Part shown: in pieces, positions 45,307 through 53,723 of the stretch
How the letters are laid out: every line of letters begins with the position of its first letter
Numbering within the stretch: position 1 is the first letter of the stretch
NCBI RefSeq assembly: GCF_020819595.1
Contig: NZ_JAJHNP010000021.1
Span: 112,046 to 176,045, forward strand
Source: Streptomyces barringtoniae
Lineage (GTDB): Bacteria > Actinomycetota > Actinomycetes > Streptomycetales > Streptomycetaceae
Reading direction: 5' to 3'
Length of the DNA stretch: 64,000 nucleotides
The notes under the pieces: model-generated
Databases searched by the model: none
What the model was told of the DNA's origin: nothing
Seen by the model: only the letters and a program-made list of their open reading frames with translations
Program-made: the position numbers and the translations under genes

Positions 45307-46431
45307 TCAGACGTACCGCTCCAGAATGGAGGACTCGGCCAGGCGCGACAGGCCTTCCCGTACGCTCCTCGCCCGGGCCTCTCCCACGCCGTCCACGGTC
45401 TGCAGGTCGTCCACGCTCGCGGCGAGCAGCTTCTGCAGGCCGCCGAAGTGCTCCACCAGCCGGTCGATGATCGCTCCCGGCAGACGCGGAACCTTGGCCA
45501 GCAGGCGGAAGCCCCGCGGGGACACCGCGGAGTCGAGGGTCTCAGGCGAGCCGGTGTACCCCAGCGCCCGCGCCACCGTCCCGAGTTCGATCAGCTCGGC
45601 GTGGGTCAGCGCGTCCAGCTCGGAGAGGGCGTCCTCGACCGTGCGGGACCGCTTCGCCGTCGGCTCGGGGACGTAGTCCCGCACGACCAGCTCACGGTCG
45701 GGCTCGACCCCGGCGATCAACTCCTCCAGCTGGAGCGCGAGAAGACGACCGTCCGTGCCCAGTTCGACCACGTATTCGGCGATTTCGGTGGCGATGCGGC
45801 GGACCATCTCCAGGCGCTGTGCGACGGCGGACACGTCCCGCACCGTCACCAGGTCCTCGATCTCCAGTGCCGAGAGGGTTCCGGCCACCTCGTCCAGCCG
45901 CAGCTTGTACCGCTCCAGCGTGGCCAGTGCCTGGTTCGCGCGCGAGAGGATCGCCGCCGAGTCCTCCAGGACGCGCCGCTGACCGTCGACGTAGAGGGCG
46001 ATCAGGCGCATGGACTGCGAGACGGAGACCACGGGGAAGCCGACCTGCTTGCTGACCCGGTCCGCCGTACGGTGCCGGGTGCCCGTCTCCTCCGTGGGGA
46101 TGGTCGGGTCCGGCACCAGCTGCACGCCCGCGCGCAGGATCTTCGACAGGTCCGACGACAGCACGATGCCGCCGTCCAGCTTGCACAGCTCCCGCAGCCG
46201 GGTGGCGGTGAACTCCACGTCCAGGACGAACCCGCCCGTGCACATCGCCTCGACCGTCTTGTCGGAGCCCAGCACGATCAGCCCGCCGGTGTTCCCGCGC
46301 AGGACGCGCTCCAGGCCGTCACGCAGGGCCGTACCAGGAGCCACGGCGCTCAGCGAGGCGCGCATCAGGCCATCGGAACCGGCACTCCCACCGATTTTTC
46401 CGGGAGCTGCTGCCCGGTCGTTGGCTGCCAC
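45307..46431 (-). CDS. disA: DNA integrity scanning protein DisA (diadenylate cyclase)
   Basis: Makes cyclic di-AMP and, in Bacillus, scans DNA for branched structures. The N-terminal DAC domain has LDGGIVLSSD, with Asp at residue 86 (same number as the S. venezuelae D86 that was mutated in published work), and GTRHRTA with the RHR motif. The C-terminal part has helix-hairpin-helix motifs (VDGVGEARARSV). GTG 46431 has AGGAG five bases upstream, giving 374 residues. Most DisA proteins read DGA; here it is DGG. It lies downstream of radA. Confidence 0.95.
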   Translation of the reverse strand: MAANDRAAAPGKIGGSAGSDGLMRASLSAVAPGTALRDGLERVLRGNTGGLIVLGSDKTVEAMCTGGFVLDVEFTATRLRELCKLDGGIVLSSDLSKILRAGVQLVPDPTIPTEETGTRHRTADRVSKQVGFPVVSVSQSMRLIALYVDGQRRVLEDSAAILSRANQALATLERYKLRLDEVAGTLSALEIEDLVTVRDVSAVAQRLEMVRRIATEIAEYVVELGTDGRLLALQLEELIAGVEPDRELVVRDYVPEPTAKRSRTVEDALSELDALTHAELIELGTVARALGYTGSPETLDSAVSPRGFRLLAKVPRLPGAIIDRLVEHFGGLQKLLAASVDDLQTVDGVGEARARSVREGLSRLAESSILERYV

Positions 46432-46511
46432 TGCACTCCTCCGGTCGCAGGTTCTGACGCGCTCCCGCACCCGCACTCGGTTCGTACGGACGGGCGAGAC
46501 CAGGGCAAAGT

Positions 46512-47921
46512 CTACCGGCGGTCCTCCGCCTCCCGCGGGGCCTCTCGTCGACGGGAGCGCGGCAGCACCCGCAGCGCGTCCCCCATGTCGGCGACTTCCA
46601 GGACCTTCATACCCGCCGGCACCTTGCCCGGATCGGTCGGCACGAGCGCGTGTGTGAAGCCCAGCCGGTGCGCCTCGGAGAGCCTGCGCTGCACGCCCGT
46701 GACCCGTCTGACCTCGCCCGCGAGGCCCACCTCGCCGATCGCGACCAGGTTCTTCGGCAGCGGGGTGTCGCTGGCGGCGGAGGCCAGCGCGAGGGCGATG
46801 GCGAGGTCGGCGGCCGGCTCCGACAGCTTCACCCCGCCGACCGTCGCCGAGTAGATGTCCCGCTTGCCGAGCGCGCTGATCCGGCCGCGCTGCTCCAGGA
46901 CGGCCAGCATCATGGACACCCGGGAGGTCTCCAGGCCCGAGGTCGTACGCCGCGGGGAGGGGATCTGGGAGTCGACGGTCAGCGCCTGCACCTCGGCCAC
47001 CAGCGGGCGGCGGCCCTCCAGGGTGACGGTCAGGCAGGTGCCGGGGACCGGTTCGTCACGACGGGTCAGGAAAAGTCCGCTTGGGTCGGCAAGGCCCGTG
47101 ATGCCCTCGTCGTGCAGCTCGAAGCAGCCGACCTCGTCCGTGGCGCCGTAGCGGTTCTTCACACCGCGCACCAGGCGCAGGCGCGCGTGCCGGTCGCCCT
47201 CGAAGTGCAGGACGACGTCCACGAGGTGCTCGAGGAGGCGCGGGCCCGCGATCGCCCCGTCCTTTGTGACGTGGCCCACGAGGAGCGTGGACATCCCGCG
47301 CTCCTTGGAGGCGCGGATGAGCGCGCCCGCGACCTCCCTCACCTGGGCCATACCGCCGGGCGCGCCCTCGATCTCCGGGGAGGCGACCGTCTGTACCGAG
47401 TCCAGGATCAGCAGGGACGGCTTGACCTCGTCCAAGTGGCCGAGGACGGCGGACAGATCGGTCTCGGCGGCCAGATAGAGCTCGTCGTGGAGGGCGCCGA
47501 TGCGGTCCGCGCGCAGTCGCACCTGGCTCGCCGACTCCTCGCCGGTCACATAGAGAGTGCGGTGCTCGGCGCTCGCCGACTTGGCGGCCACGTCCAGCAG
47601 CAGCGTGGACTTGCCGACGCCGGGCTCGCCCGCGAGCAGCACCACAGCGCCGGGAACCAGGCCGCCGCCGAGCACCCGGTCCAGCTCGGGCACGCCGGTC
47701 GTCCGGGCGGTGGCCTGCCGCCCGTCGACCTGACCGATGGGCAGCGCGGAGTTGGTGACACGGCCCGGTGCCGTCGTACGGACCGCGGGCGCGCCGTATT
47801 CCTCGACCGTGCCCCAGGCCTGGCACTCGGGGCAGCGGCCGAGCCACTTGGCCGTCTGCCAGCCGCACTCGGTGCAGCGGTAGGACGGGCGGTCCTTGGT
47901 GGTCTTGGTACGGGCAGCCAT
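46512..47921 (-). CDS. radA: DNA repair protein RadA
   Basis: RecA-like helper in branch migration of recombination intermediates. Zinc finger CTECGWQTAKWLGRCPEC at the start, Walker A GEPGVGKST near residue 101, the RadA-specific motif as KNRYG (usual KNRFG), and a Lon-like C-terminal domain. 469 residues. ATG 47921 (MAARTK). It lies 80 bases before disA on the same strand, and the pair is conserved: in Bacillus RadA regulates DisA. Confidence 0.95.
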   Translation of the reverse strand: MAARTKTTKDRPSYRCTECGWQTAKWLGRCPECQAWGTVEEYGAPAVRTTAPGRVTNSALPIGQVDGRQATARTTGVPELDRVLGGGLVPGAVVLLAGEPGVGKSTLLLDVAAKSASAEHRTLYVTGEESASQVRLRADRIGALHDELYLAAETDLSAVLGHLDEVKPSLLILDSVQTVASPEIEGAPGGMAQVREVAGALIRASKERGMSTLLVGHVTKDGAIAGPRLLEHLVDVVLHFEGDRHARLRLVRGVKNRYGATDEVGCFELHDEGITGLADPSGLFLTRRDEPVPGTCLTVTLEGRRPLVAEVQALTVDSQIPSPRRTTSGLETSRVSMMLAVLEQRGRISALGKRDIYSATVGGVKLSEPAADLAIALALASAASDTPLPKNLVAIGEVGLAGEVRRVTGVQRRLSEAHRLGFTHALVPTDPGKVPAGMKVLEVADMGDALRVLPRSRRREAPREAEDRR

Positions 47922-48121
47922 GCGGAAACCGTAGCCCGCGGCACTGACAACGGATCCCCGGGCCGTGTGTGGGTGAACCGGTATCGGCCACCACCCGTCG
48001 GAAACCGGCCGCGGAACAAAGGGTTCCTGTCCTCTTATGAGGGATCGTTTCACCCGTACGGATTAAAAGTGCTCAAGCTTCAAGAAGGGGCACTCCGCAG
48101 CCGCCTACGGTCGCACGGGTG

Positions 48122-49927
48122 ATGAGCAGTAGTCCGGAGACCACCACCCGCACCGTCGGCGCGCACCGGGCGCGCGGCCAGGCGCGAGCAGCACGAGCGG
48201 CGCGGGAGGGGCGCGAAGCAGGAGAGGCCCGCGAGGTGAGAGAGGGGCGCGACCGTGCCGCCGCGCGCACCCTCGCCCAGCGGCCGCCGGCGCGCTACGA
48301 ACCGTACCTGGACGGGCTGTTCACCTACTGTCTGTCGGTGCTGTGCGACCACGACGCGGCCACCGCCGCCCTCGGCGACGTCCTCGCCCTGGCCGAGCGG
48401 CGCGGACACCGCGTCCCGGAGGCCGCCGACGACCGCAGGGCCTGGCTGTACGCGCTGGCCCGCTGGGCGTGCCTGCGCAAGCTGGCCGAGGCCAAGCAGA
48501 AACGTCAGGCCACCCACGCGGCGGGCCGCACGGCGGCCGGGAAACAGGCCGGGAAGCAGGCTGCGAAACAAGCGGGGAAACAGGCCGGCAGACAGGTCGG
48601 GAGCCGGCTCCCCGAACCGTCCGTCGCCCCGGAGACCCAGGAACAGCGGCGCCGCGAACTGGCGCTGCTCGCCTGGCCGGAGGCGGCCGGTACGACCCCC
48701 GAGCAGCGCGAGGCCCTGGAGCTGGCCGTCCGCCACCACCTGGCCCCGCACGAGGTCGCCGCCGTCCTCGGCATGGAACCGGCGGCGGCGCGCGAGCTGC
48801 TCGCCTCCGCCGCCTGCGAGGTCGAGCGCACCCGCGCGGCCCTCGCCGTCGTCGAGACCGGCGGCTGTCCGAGCGTGGCCCACCTCACGGAGGACAGCGG
48901 GCTGGTCCTCAGCACGGCCCTGCGCCGCGAACTGGTCCGCCACGTCGACGACTGCCCGCGCTGCCGCCGCACTGCCGAGCGCGCCGTGCCCGGCCGCTGG
49001 CCCGGCGCCACGGTCACCCCGGCCGAGCTGCCCGTCCTGGAGGCCCCCCGGGCGGCACTGCACGTCGCCCTGACGCACCACTCACGCGCGCGTGGCGCGG
49101 CGGCACCCCGCTTCGACCGGCGCGGCTTCCCGATGGACCCCAAGGACCGCGCGGCCCGCCGCGACCGGCTACGCGCGCGTGCGGTGACGACGACGGTCGT
49201 CGCCACGGTCGTGGCCGCCCCCGTCCTCGCCCTGTGGGCCGCCTACCGGGGCGCGCCGACGGCGGACGGGGAGGGCGGCGGCCCCTCCGCCACCGCACGC
49301 GAGGCCCAGGGCCCCGACGCCCTCGGCAGCGACTCGGCCGGCGGCTACGAGAACGCCGGGAACGCGAGCGTGAAGCCCGGCCCGCGCATCGGAGAGGACG
49401 GCAAGGCGGACGTCTCCGTGGAGGTCGTCAGCGTGACCGGAGCGGGTCACAAGGGCACCGGGCAGCTCGACGTCAGCGCGGCGAACGACGGCGACACCAC
49501 CCTGATCACCCTCACCGCCTCGGGCTCCTCCCCGCTCCACTGGTCCGCGTCCACCTCGGCGTCCTGGCTCTACCTCAGCCAGTCCACGGGAACCCTCGTC
49601 CCCGGCGACACGTTGACGATCAAGGTGTACGTCGACCACCTCCGCGAGCCGTCCGGCCACTGGCACGCACAGGTGGCGATCTCCCCGGCCGGCACGGTGG
49701 TCACGATCGACGGCTACGGCACGGCCCCCACGCGTCGCCCCACGCCCCCGCCAACCTCCTCCACCCCCACTCCGCCCACCACGCCCCCCACCGACCCCCC
49801 TTCCACCCAACCGACCCCTCCGACCGACCCCCCGTCCACCCCGACCGACCCCACCTCACCCCCCGACTCCCCGACCCCGACTCCGTCCACCACCGATACG
49901 CCGAGCCCGTCCGGGAGCCAGGGGTGA
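48122..49927 (+). CDS. Transmembrane protein joining sigma-like, zinc-finger-like and BACON-like segments
   Basis: A 601-residue protein with an unusual order. Residues about 60-127 resemble a degenerate ECF sigma region 2 (YLDGLFTYCLSVLCDHDAAT). A Lys/Gln/Gly repeat (GKQAGKQAAKQAGKQAGRQ) follows at about 140-160. Residues about 190-244 look like sigma region 4 (TPEQREALELAVRHHLAPHE). HVDDCPRCRRTAE (about 274-286) recalls an anti-sigma zinc finger. One membrane segment (about 353-375) leads to an extracellular BACON-type domain (about 424-540, SASWLYLSQSTGTL) and a Pro/Thr tail. Whether it still binds RNA polymerase is unknown. The ATG follows GTG 48119; either could start. Divergent from radA. 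Confidence 0.75.
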   Translation: MSSSPETTTRTVGAHRARGQARAARAAREGREAGEAREVREGRDRAAARTLAQRPPARYEPYLDGLFTYCLSVLCDHDAATAALGDVLALAERRGHRVPEAADDRRAWLYALARWACLRKLAEAKQKRQATHAAGRTAAGKQAGKQAAKQAGKQAGRQVGSRLPEPSVAPETQEQRRRELALLAWPEAAGTTPEQREALELAVRHHLAPHEVAAVLGMEPAAARELLASAACEVERTRAALAVVETGGCPSVAHLTEDSGLVLSTALRRELVRHVDDCPRCRRTAERAVPGRWPGATVTPAELPVLEAPRAALHVALTHHSRARGAAAPRFDRRGFPMDPKDRAARRDRLRARAVTTTVVATVVAAPVLALWAAYRGAPTADGEGGGPSATAREAQGPDALGSDSAGGYENAGNASVKPGPRIGEDGKADVSVEVVSVTGAGHKGTGQLDVSAANDGDTTLITLTASGSSPLHWSASTSASWLYLSQSTGTLVPGDTLTIKVYVDHLREPSGHWHAQVAISPAGTVVTIDGYGTAPTRRPTPPPTSSTPTPPTTPPTDPPSTQPTPPTDPPSTPTDPTSPPDSPTPTPSTTDTPSPSGSQG

Positions 49928-50076
49928 GTTGTGGGGCGGGTGGGGGAGGAGTGGCTGTGCGCCGAGCCTGACCGGCTGTCCGGGGGGCGGGGGCTGGGGG
50001 CTGGGGCTGGCCGGTGGCAAGGCCCGTACCGGTGTCCGTGCTGGGTGCCCCGGGTGGGGAGGAGCTGGTGGTGGAG

Positions 50077-50955
50077 TTACGGGGTGGGGTCGGCGGGGTG
50101 CGGGGCCACCAGGGGCAGCTGGGACGCCAGTCGCTGTTCGCAGAGCTCGGCCAGACGGTCGTAACCGGCCTTGCCCATGAGTTCCGTCAGCTCGGCCCGG
50201 TAGGAGACGTACACCGGCTCGCCCGCGCCGTGTGCGGAGGTCGCCGAGGTGCACCACCAGTGCAGGTCGTGGCCGCCCGGACCCCAGCCCCGGCGGTCGT
50301 ACTCGCCGATCGACACCTGCAGGACCCGTGTGTCGTCGGGGCGGTCGATCCAGTCGTAGGTCCGCCGGATCGGCAGCTGCCAGCACACGTCCGGCTTGGT
50401 CTCCAGCGGCTCCCGGCCCTCCCGCAGCGCGAGGATGTGCAGCGAGCAGCCCGCGCCGCCGGCGAAGCCGGGCCGGTTCTGGAAGATGCAGGAGCCCTGG
50501 TAGGGGCGGGTCTGGCGGGAGCCCTCCTCGTCCTTGGAGACCCAGCCGTCGCGGGTGCCCTCGGCGTGGTGCTGCCAGATGTCCGGCGTGAGCCGTGCCA
50601 CATGCTCGGCGACCCGCTTCTCGTCGTCCTCGTCCGAGAAGTGCGCGCCCAGCGAGCAGCACCCGTCGTCCGCGCGGCCCGCCTGGATGCCCTGGCAGCC
50701 GCTGCCGAAGATGCAGTTCCAGCGAGAGGTCAGCCATGTCAGATCACAGCGGAAGACCTGTTCGTCGTCCGCAGGATCAGGAAACTCCACCCAGGCGCGC
50801 GCGAAGTCGAGCCCCTTCTCGTCGCTCGCCTGCGCGGCCTGTCGGGCCTCCAGGGCCTTCGTGGACTTCTTGGACACGGACGACGCCTTCGCCTGCGCAG
50901 AATCCTTCGATCCCTTGGATGATTTGTGGTCCTTCGCCTTTTTCGTCTTTGGCAC
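50077..50955 (-). CDS. Cysteine-rich protein of unknown function with basic N terminus
   Basis: A 292-residue protein with ten cysteines. The first 55 residues are a Lys/Ser/Ala-rich disordered segment (KTKKAKDHKSSKGSKDS). The rest has clusters CDLTWLTSRWNCIFGSGC, DGCC, GSCIFQNRPGFAGGAGC and VCWQLP, of the kind that bind Fe-S or zinc, and resembles the DUF3109/YkgJ type of cysteine-rich protein; I cannot confirm this. GTG 50955 gives VPKTKK; the longer frame to 51087 overlaps the Ppx gene. Divergent from the Ppx/GppA gene with 71 bases between. Confidence 0.75.
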   Translation of the reverse strand: MPKTKKAKDHKSSKGSKDSAQAKASSVSKKSTKALEARQAAQASDEKGLDFARAWVEFPDPADDEQVFRCDLTWLTSRWNCIFGSGCQGIQAGRADDGCCSLGAHFSDEDDEKRVAEHVARLTPDIWQHHAEGTRDGWVSKDEEGSRQTRPYQGSCIFQNRPGFAGGAGCSLHILALREGREPLETKPDVCWQLPIRRTYDWIDRPDDTRVLQVSIGEYDRRGWGPGGHDLHWWCTSATSAHGAGEPVYVSYRAELTELMGKAGYDRLAELCEQRLASQLPLVAPHPADPTP

Positions 50956-51026
50956 ATGTCCAGGGTAAGTGGCCGAGGACCGCTCCGGGGACCGTCGGCG
51001 GACGATCTGGCAGTAGCGTTCCGTAT

Positions 51027-51959
51027 ATGAGACTCGGTGTCCTGGACGTGGGTTCGAACACGGTGCATCTGCTGGTGGTGGACGCACACCCCGGCGCGCG
51101 CCCGCTGCCCGCGCATTCGCACAAGGCCGAACTCCGGCTGGCCCAACTGCTCGACGACAGCGGTGCCATCGACGACGACGGCATCCACAAGCTCGTCGCG
51201 GTCGTCCAGGACGCGCTCCAGGCCGCCGAGGACAAGGGCGTCGAGGACCTGCTGCCGTTCGCGACCTCCGCCGTCCGGGAGGCCACCAACGCCGACGAGG
51301 TCCTCGCGCGCGTGGAGGAGGAGACCGGCGTACGACTGCAGGTCCTCGCCGGGTCCGAGGAGGCCCGCCTGACCTTCCTCGCCGTCCGCCGCTGGTTCGG
51401 CTGGTCCGCCGGAAAGCTGCTGGTCCTGGACATCGGCGGCGGCTCCCTGGAGATCGCCTACGGCATAGACGAGGAGCCGGACATCGCCGTCTCCCTGCCG
51501 CTCGGCGCCGGCCGGCTCACCGCGGGCTGGCTGCCCGGGGACCCGCCCGCCCCCGAAGCCGTGCGCGCCCTGCGCCGCCACGTCCGTACCGAGATCGCCC
51601 GCACGGTCGGCGAATTCACCCGCTTCGGCGCCCCCGACCACGTGGTCGCCACGTCCAAGACCTTCAAGCAGCTCGCCCGTATCGCCGGCGCCGCCCGCAG
51701 TGCCGAGGGCCTCTACGTCCAGCGCGAACTCAAGCGAGAGTCCCTGGAGGCCTGGGTTCCGCGCCTGGCCGGCATGACGGTGGAGCAGCGCGCCGAGCTT
51801 CCCGGCGTGTCCGACGGCCGCGCCGGCCAGCTGCTGGCGGGGGCGCTGGTGGCCGAGGCGGCGATGGACCTGTTCGGGGTGGAGAACCTGGAGATCTGCC
51901 CCTGGGCCCTGCGCGAGGGCGTGATCCTCCGGCGGCTTGATCACATGGGGTCCGATTAG
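51027..51959 (+). CDS. Ppx/GppA-family phosphatase
   Basis: A 310-residue ASKHA-fold enzyme that hydrolyses polyphosphate or pppGpp. Motifs VLDVGSNTVHLLVVD at the N terminus and VLDIGGGSLEIAYG near residue 137 mark the two nucleotide-binding loops. It lacks the C-terminal HD domain of longer Ppx proteins, as is usual in actinobacteria, where there are two such paralogues with different activities, so the substrate is open. Start ATG 51027 after TATAT; no clear ribosome site. Confidence 0.9.
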   Translation: MRLGVLDVGSNTVHLLVVDAHPGARPLPAHSHKAELRLAQLLDDSGAIDDDGIHKLVAVVQDALQAAEDKGVEDLLPFATSAVREATNADEVLARVEEETGVRLQVLAGSEEARLTFLAVRRWFGWSAGKLLVLDIGGGSLEIAYGIDEEPDIAVSLPLGAGRLTAGWLPGDPPAPEAVRALRRHVRTEIARTVGEFTRFGAPDHVVATSKTFKQLARIAGAARSAEGLYVQRELKRESLEAWVPRLAGMTVEQRAELPGVSDGRAGQLLAGALVAEAAMDLFGVENLEICPWALREGVILRRLDHMGSD

Positions 51960-52140
51960 CGCACCGGAAGGGCGCGGGGCCGTATCGACATGCGGCTGCG
52001 CCGCGAGGGGGTCCCCCGGGTCCGGTCGAAGCCGAGAACCCGGGTGGAGCCGGCGACCACGACGACGCCGCACCCGCCCGAATGGCAAAGCTCACAACGG
52101 CGAATAGACACCCGACACCGGCACCACCGCACACCGTAAG

Positions 52141-52962
52141 GTGACGGACGTGGCTGAACCAACGGACGTGCGTATCGCGCTGTCGACGGCCTCCGTGTAC
52201 CCGGAGTCCACCGCGACGGCCTTCGAGACCGCCGCGCGCCTCGGCTACGACGGCGTCGAGGTCATGGTGTGGACCGACCCGGTCAGCCAGGACATCGAGG
52301 CGCTGCGCCGTCTGTCGGACTACCACGGCATTCCGGTCCTGGCCGTCCACGCCCCCTGCCTGCTGATCACCCAGCGGGTCTGGTCGACGGACCCCTGGGT
52401 CAAGCTGCAGCGGGCCCGGGCGGCCGCCGAGAAACTGGGGGCCTCCACCGTCGTCGTACACCCGCCCTTCCGCTGGCAGCGGCAGTACGCGCGCGACTTC
52501 GTCGACGGGATCTGGCGCATGGCGAACGAGACGGACGTACGGTTCGCCGTCGAGAACATGTACCCCTGGCGCTACCGCGACCGCGAGATGCTCGCCTACG
52601 CCCCGGACTGGGACGTCACCCGGCACGACTACCGGCACTTCACGATCGATCTCAGCCACACGGCGACGGCCCGCGCGGACGCCCTGGAGATGATCGACCG
52701 CATGGGCGACCGGCTCGGCCACGTCCACCTCGCCGACGGCCGGGGCTCGGCCAAGGACGAGCACATGGTGCCGGGCCGCGGCACGCAGCCCTGCGCCGAG
52801 CTGCTGGAACACCTGGCCCTTACCGGGTTCGACGGCCATGTCGTCATCGAGGTCAACACCCGGCGGGCGATGTCCAGCGCCGAACGCGAGGCCGACCTCG
52901 CCGAGGCCCTGGCCTTCACCCGCAAGCACCTGGCGTCGGCGGTACGGGTGCCCCGGCGATGA
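52141..52962 (+). CDS. Sugar phosphate isomerase/epimerase (xylose-isomerase-like TIM barrel)
   Basis: A 273-residue AP_endonuc_2-type TIM barrel. Metal-ligand positions are visible in AVENMYPW (Glu), HFTIDLSHTAT (Asp, His), HVHLADGRG and VIEVNTRR (Glu). Members isomerise sugars or act as endonucleases; the substrate is not assigned. It starts at GTG 52141 and its stop overlaps the TetR start (ATGA). The 181-base region upstream (51960-52140) has no gene that I can support. Confidence 0.85.
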   Translation: MTDVAEPTDVRIALSTASVYPESTATAFETAARLGYDGVEVMVWTDPVSQDIEALRRLSDYHGIPVLAVHAPCLLITQRVWSTDPWVKLQRARAAAEKLGASTVVVHPPFRWQRQYARDFVDGIWRMANETDVRFAVENMYPWRYRDREMLAYAPDWDVTRHDYRHFTIDLSHTATARADALEMIDRMGDRLGHVHLADGRGSAKDEHMVPGRGTQPCAELLEHLALTGFDGHVVIEVNTRRAMSSAEREADLAEALAFTRKHLASAVRVPRR

Positions 52963-53573
52963 ACGAGACCCGTGAGCCGACCGCGCGCAGGAGAGGCCGC
53001 CCCCCGCGTGCCGAGTCCGGTGACACCCGTGACCGCATCCTCGCCGCGGCCCGCGAGGAGTTCTCCGAGCGGGGCTACGAGAAGACGTCCGTGCGCGGTA
53101 TCGCCAAGGCGGCCGGCGTGGACTCCGCGCTGGTCCACCACTACTTCGGCACCAAGGAGCAGGTCTTCGAGGCGGCGATCGCGGTGGCCTTCGCACCCGC
53201 GCTGCACGCCCCCGAGGCGCTGGCCGCCGGCCCGCTGGACGGGGTGGGGGAGCGGCTGACCCGCTTCATCTTCGGCGTCTGGGAGAACCCCACGACCCGT
53301 ACGCCGCTCCTCGCGATCGTCCGGTCCGCCGTCAACAACGAGACCGCCGCCGCCGTGTTCCGCCGCCTGATCGCCTCCCAGCTGCTGCGCCGTGTCGCCG
53401 CCCAGGTGGATCTGCCGGACCCGGAACTGCGCGCGGAGCTGGCCGCCGCGCAGCTGGTGGGTGCGGCGATGATGCGTTACGTGATCAAACTGGAGCCGCT
53501 GGCGTCGGCGGACCTGGAGCAGATCATCGCGCGCGTCGCCCCTGTCGTACAGCACCACCTCACGGACCGGTGA
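52959..53573 (+). CDS. TetR-family transcriptional regulator
   Basis: A 204-residue TetR protein starting with a basic N-terminal arm (RRRGRPPRAESG). The helix-turn-helix lies in EEFSERGYEKTSVRGIAKAAGVDSALVHHYFGTKEQ (residues about 30-65). The C-terminal domain matches the group named TetR_C_33-like in actinobacteria. It is coupled to the TIM-barrel gene by a four-base overlap and may regulate that transcript; the inducer is unknown. Confidence 0.9.
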   Translation: MNETREPTARRRGRPPRAESGDTRDRILAAAREEFSERGYEKTSVRGIAKAAGVDSALVHHYFGTKEQVFEAAIAVAFAPALHAPEALAAGPLDGVGERLTRFIFGVWENPTTRTPLLAIVRSAVNNETAAAVFRRLIASQLLRRVAAQVDLPDPELRAELAAAQLVGAAMMRYVIKLEPLASADLEQIIARVAPVVQHHLTDR

Positions 53574-53723
53574 CCTCCCCGGCCGGCTTCCCGACGGACA
53601 GGTGAAACGCCCGTCCCGTATTCCGGACAACCGTGTCCAGTCCTTGGAGCGGCGGCGTAGTCTCGTAGACAGCCAGAACTCTCTGGACTCATTGCCAGAT
53701 GGTCATTCGAGGAGCGAGCGACG

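Noticed and set aside
53574..53723. Leader peptide for ilvD attenuation
   Set aside because: No short ORF with clustered Ile, Leu or Val codons and no terminator is visible before ilvD.
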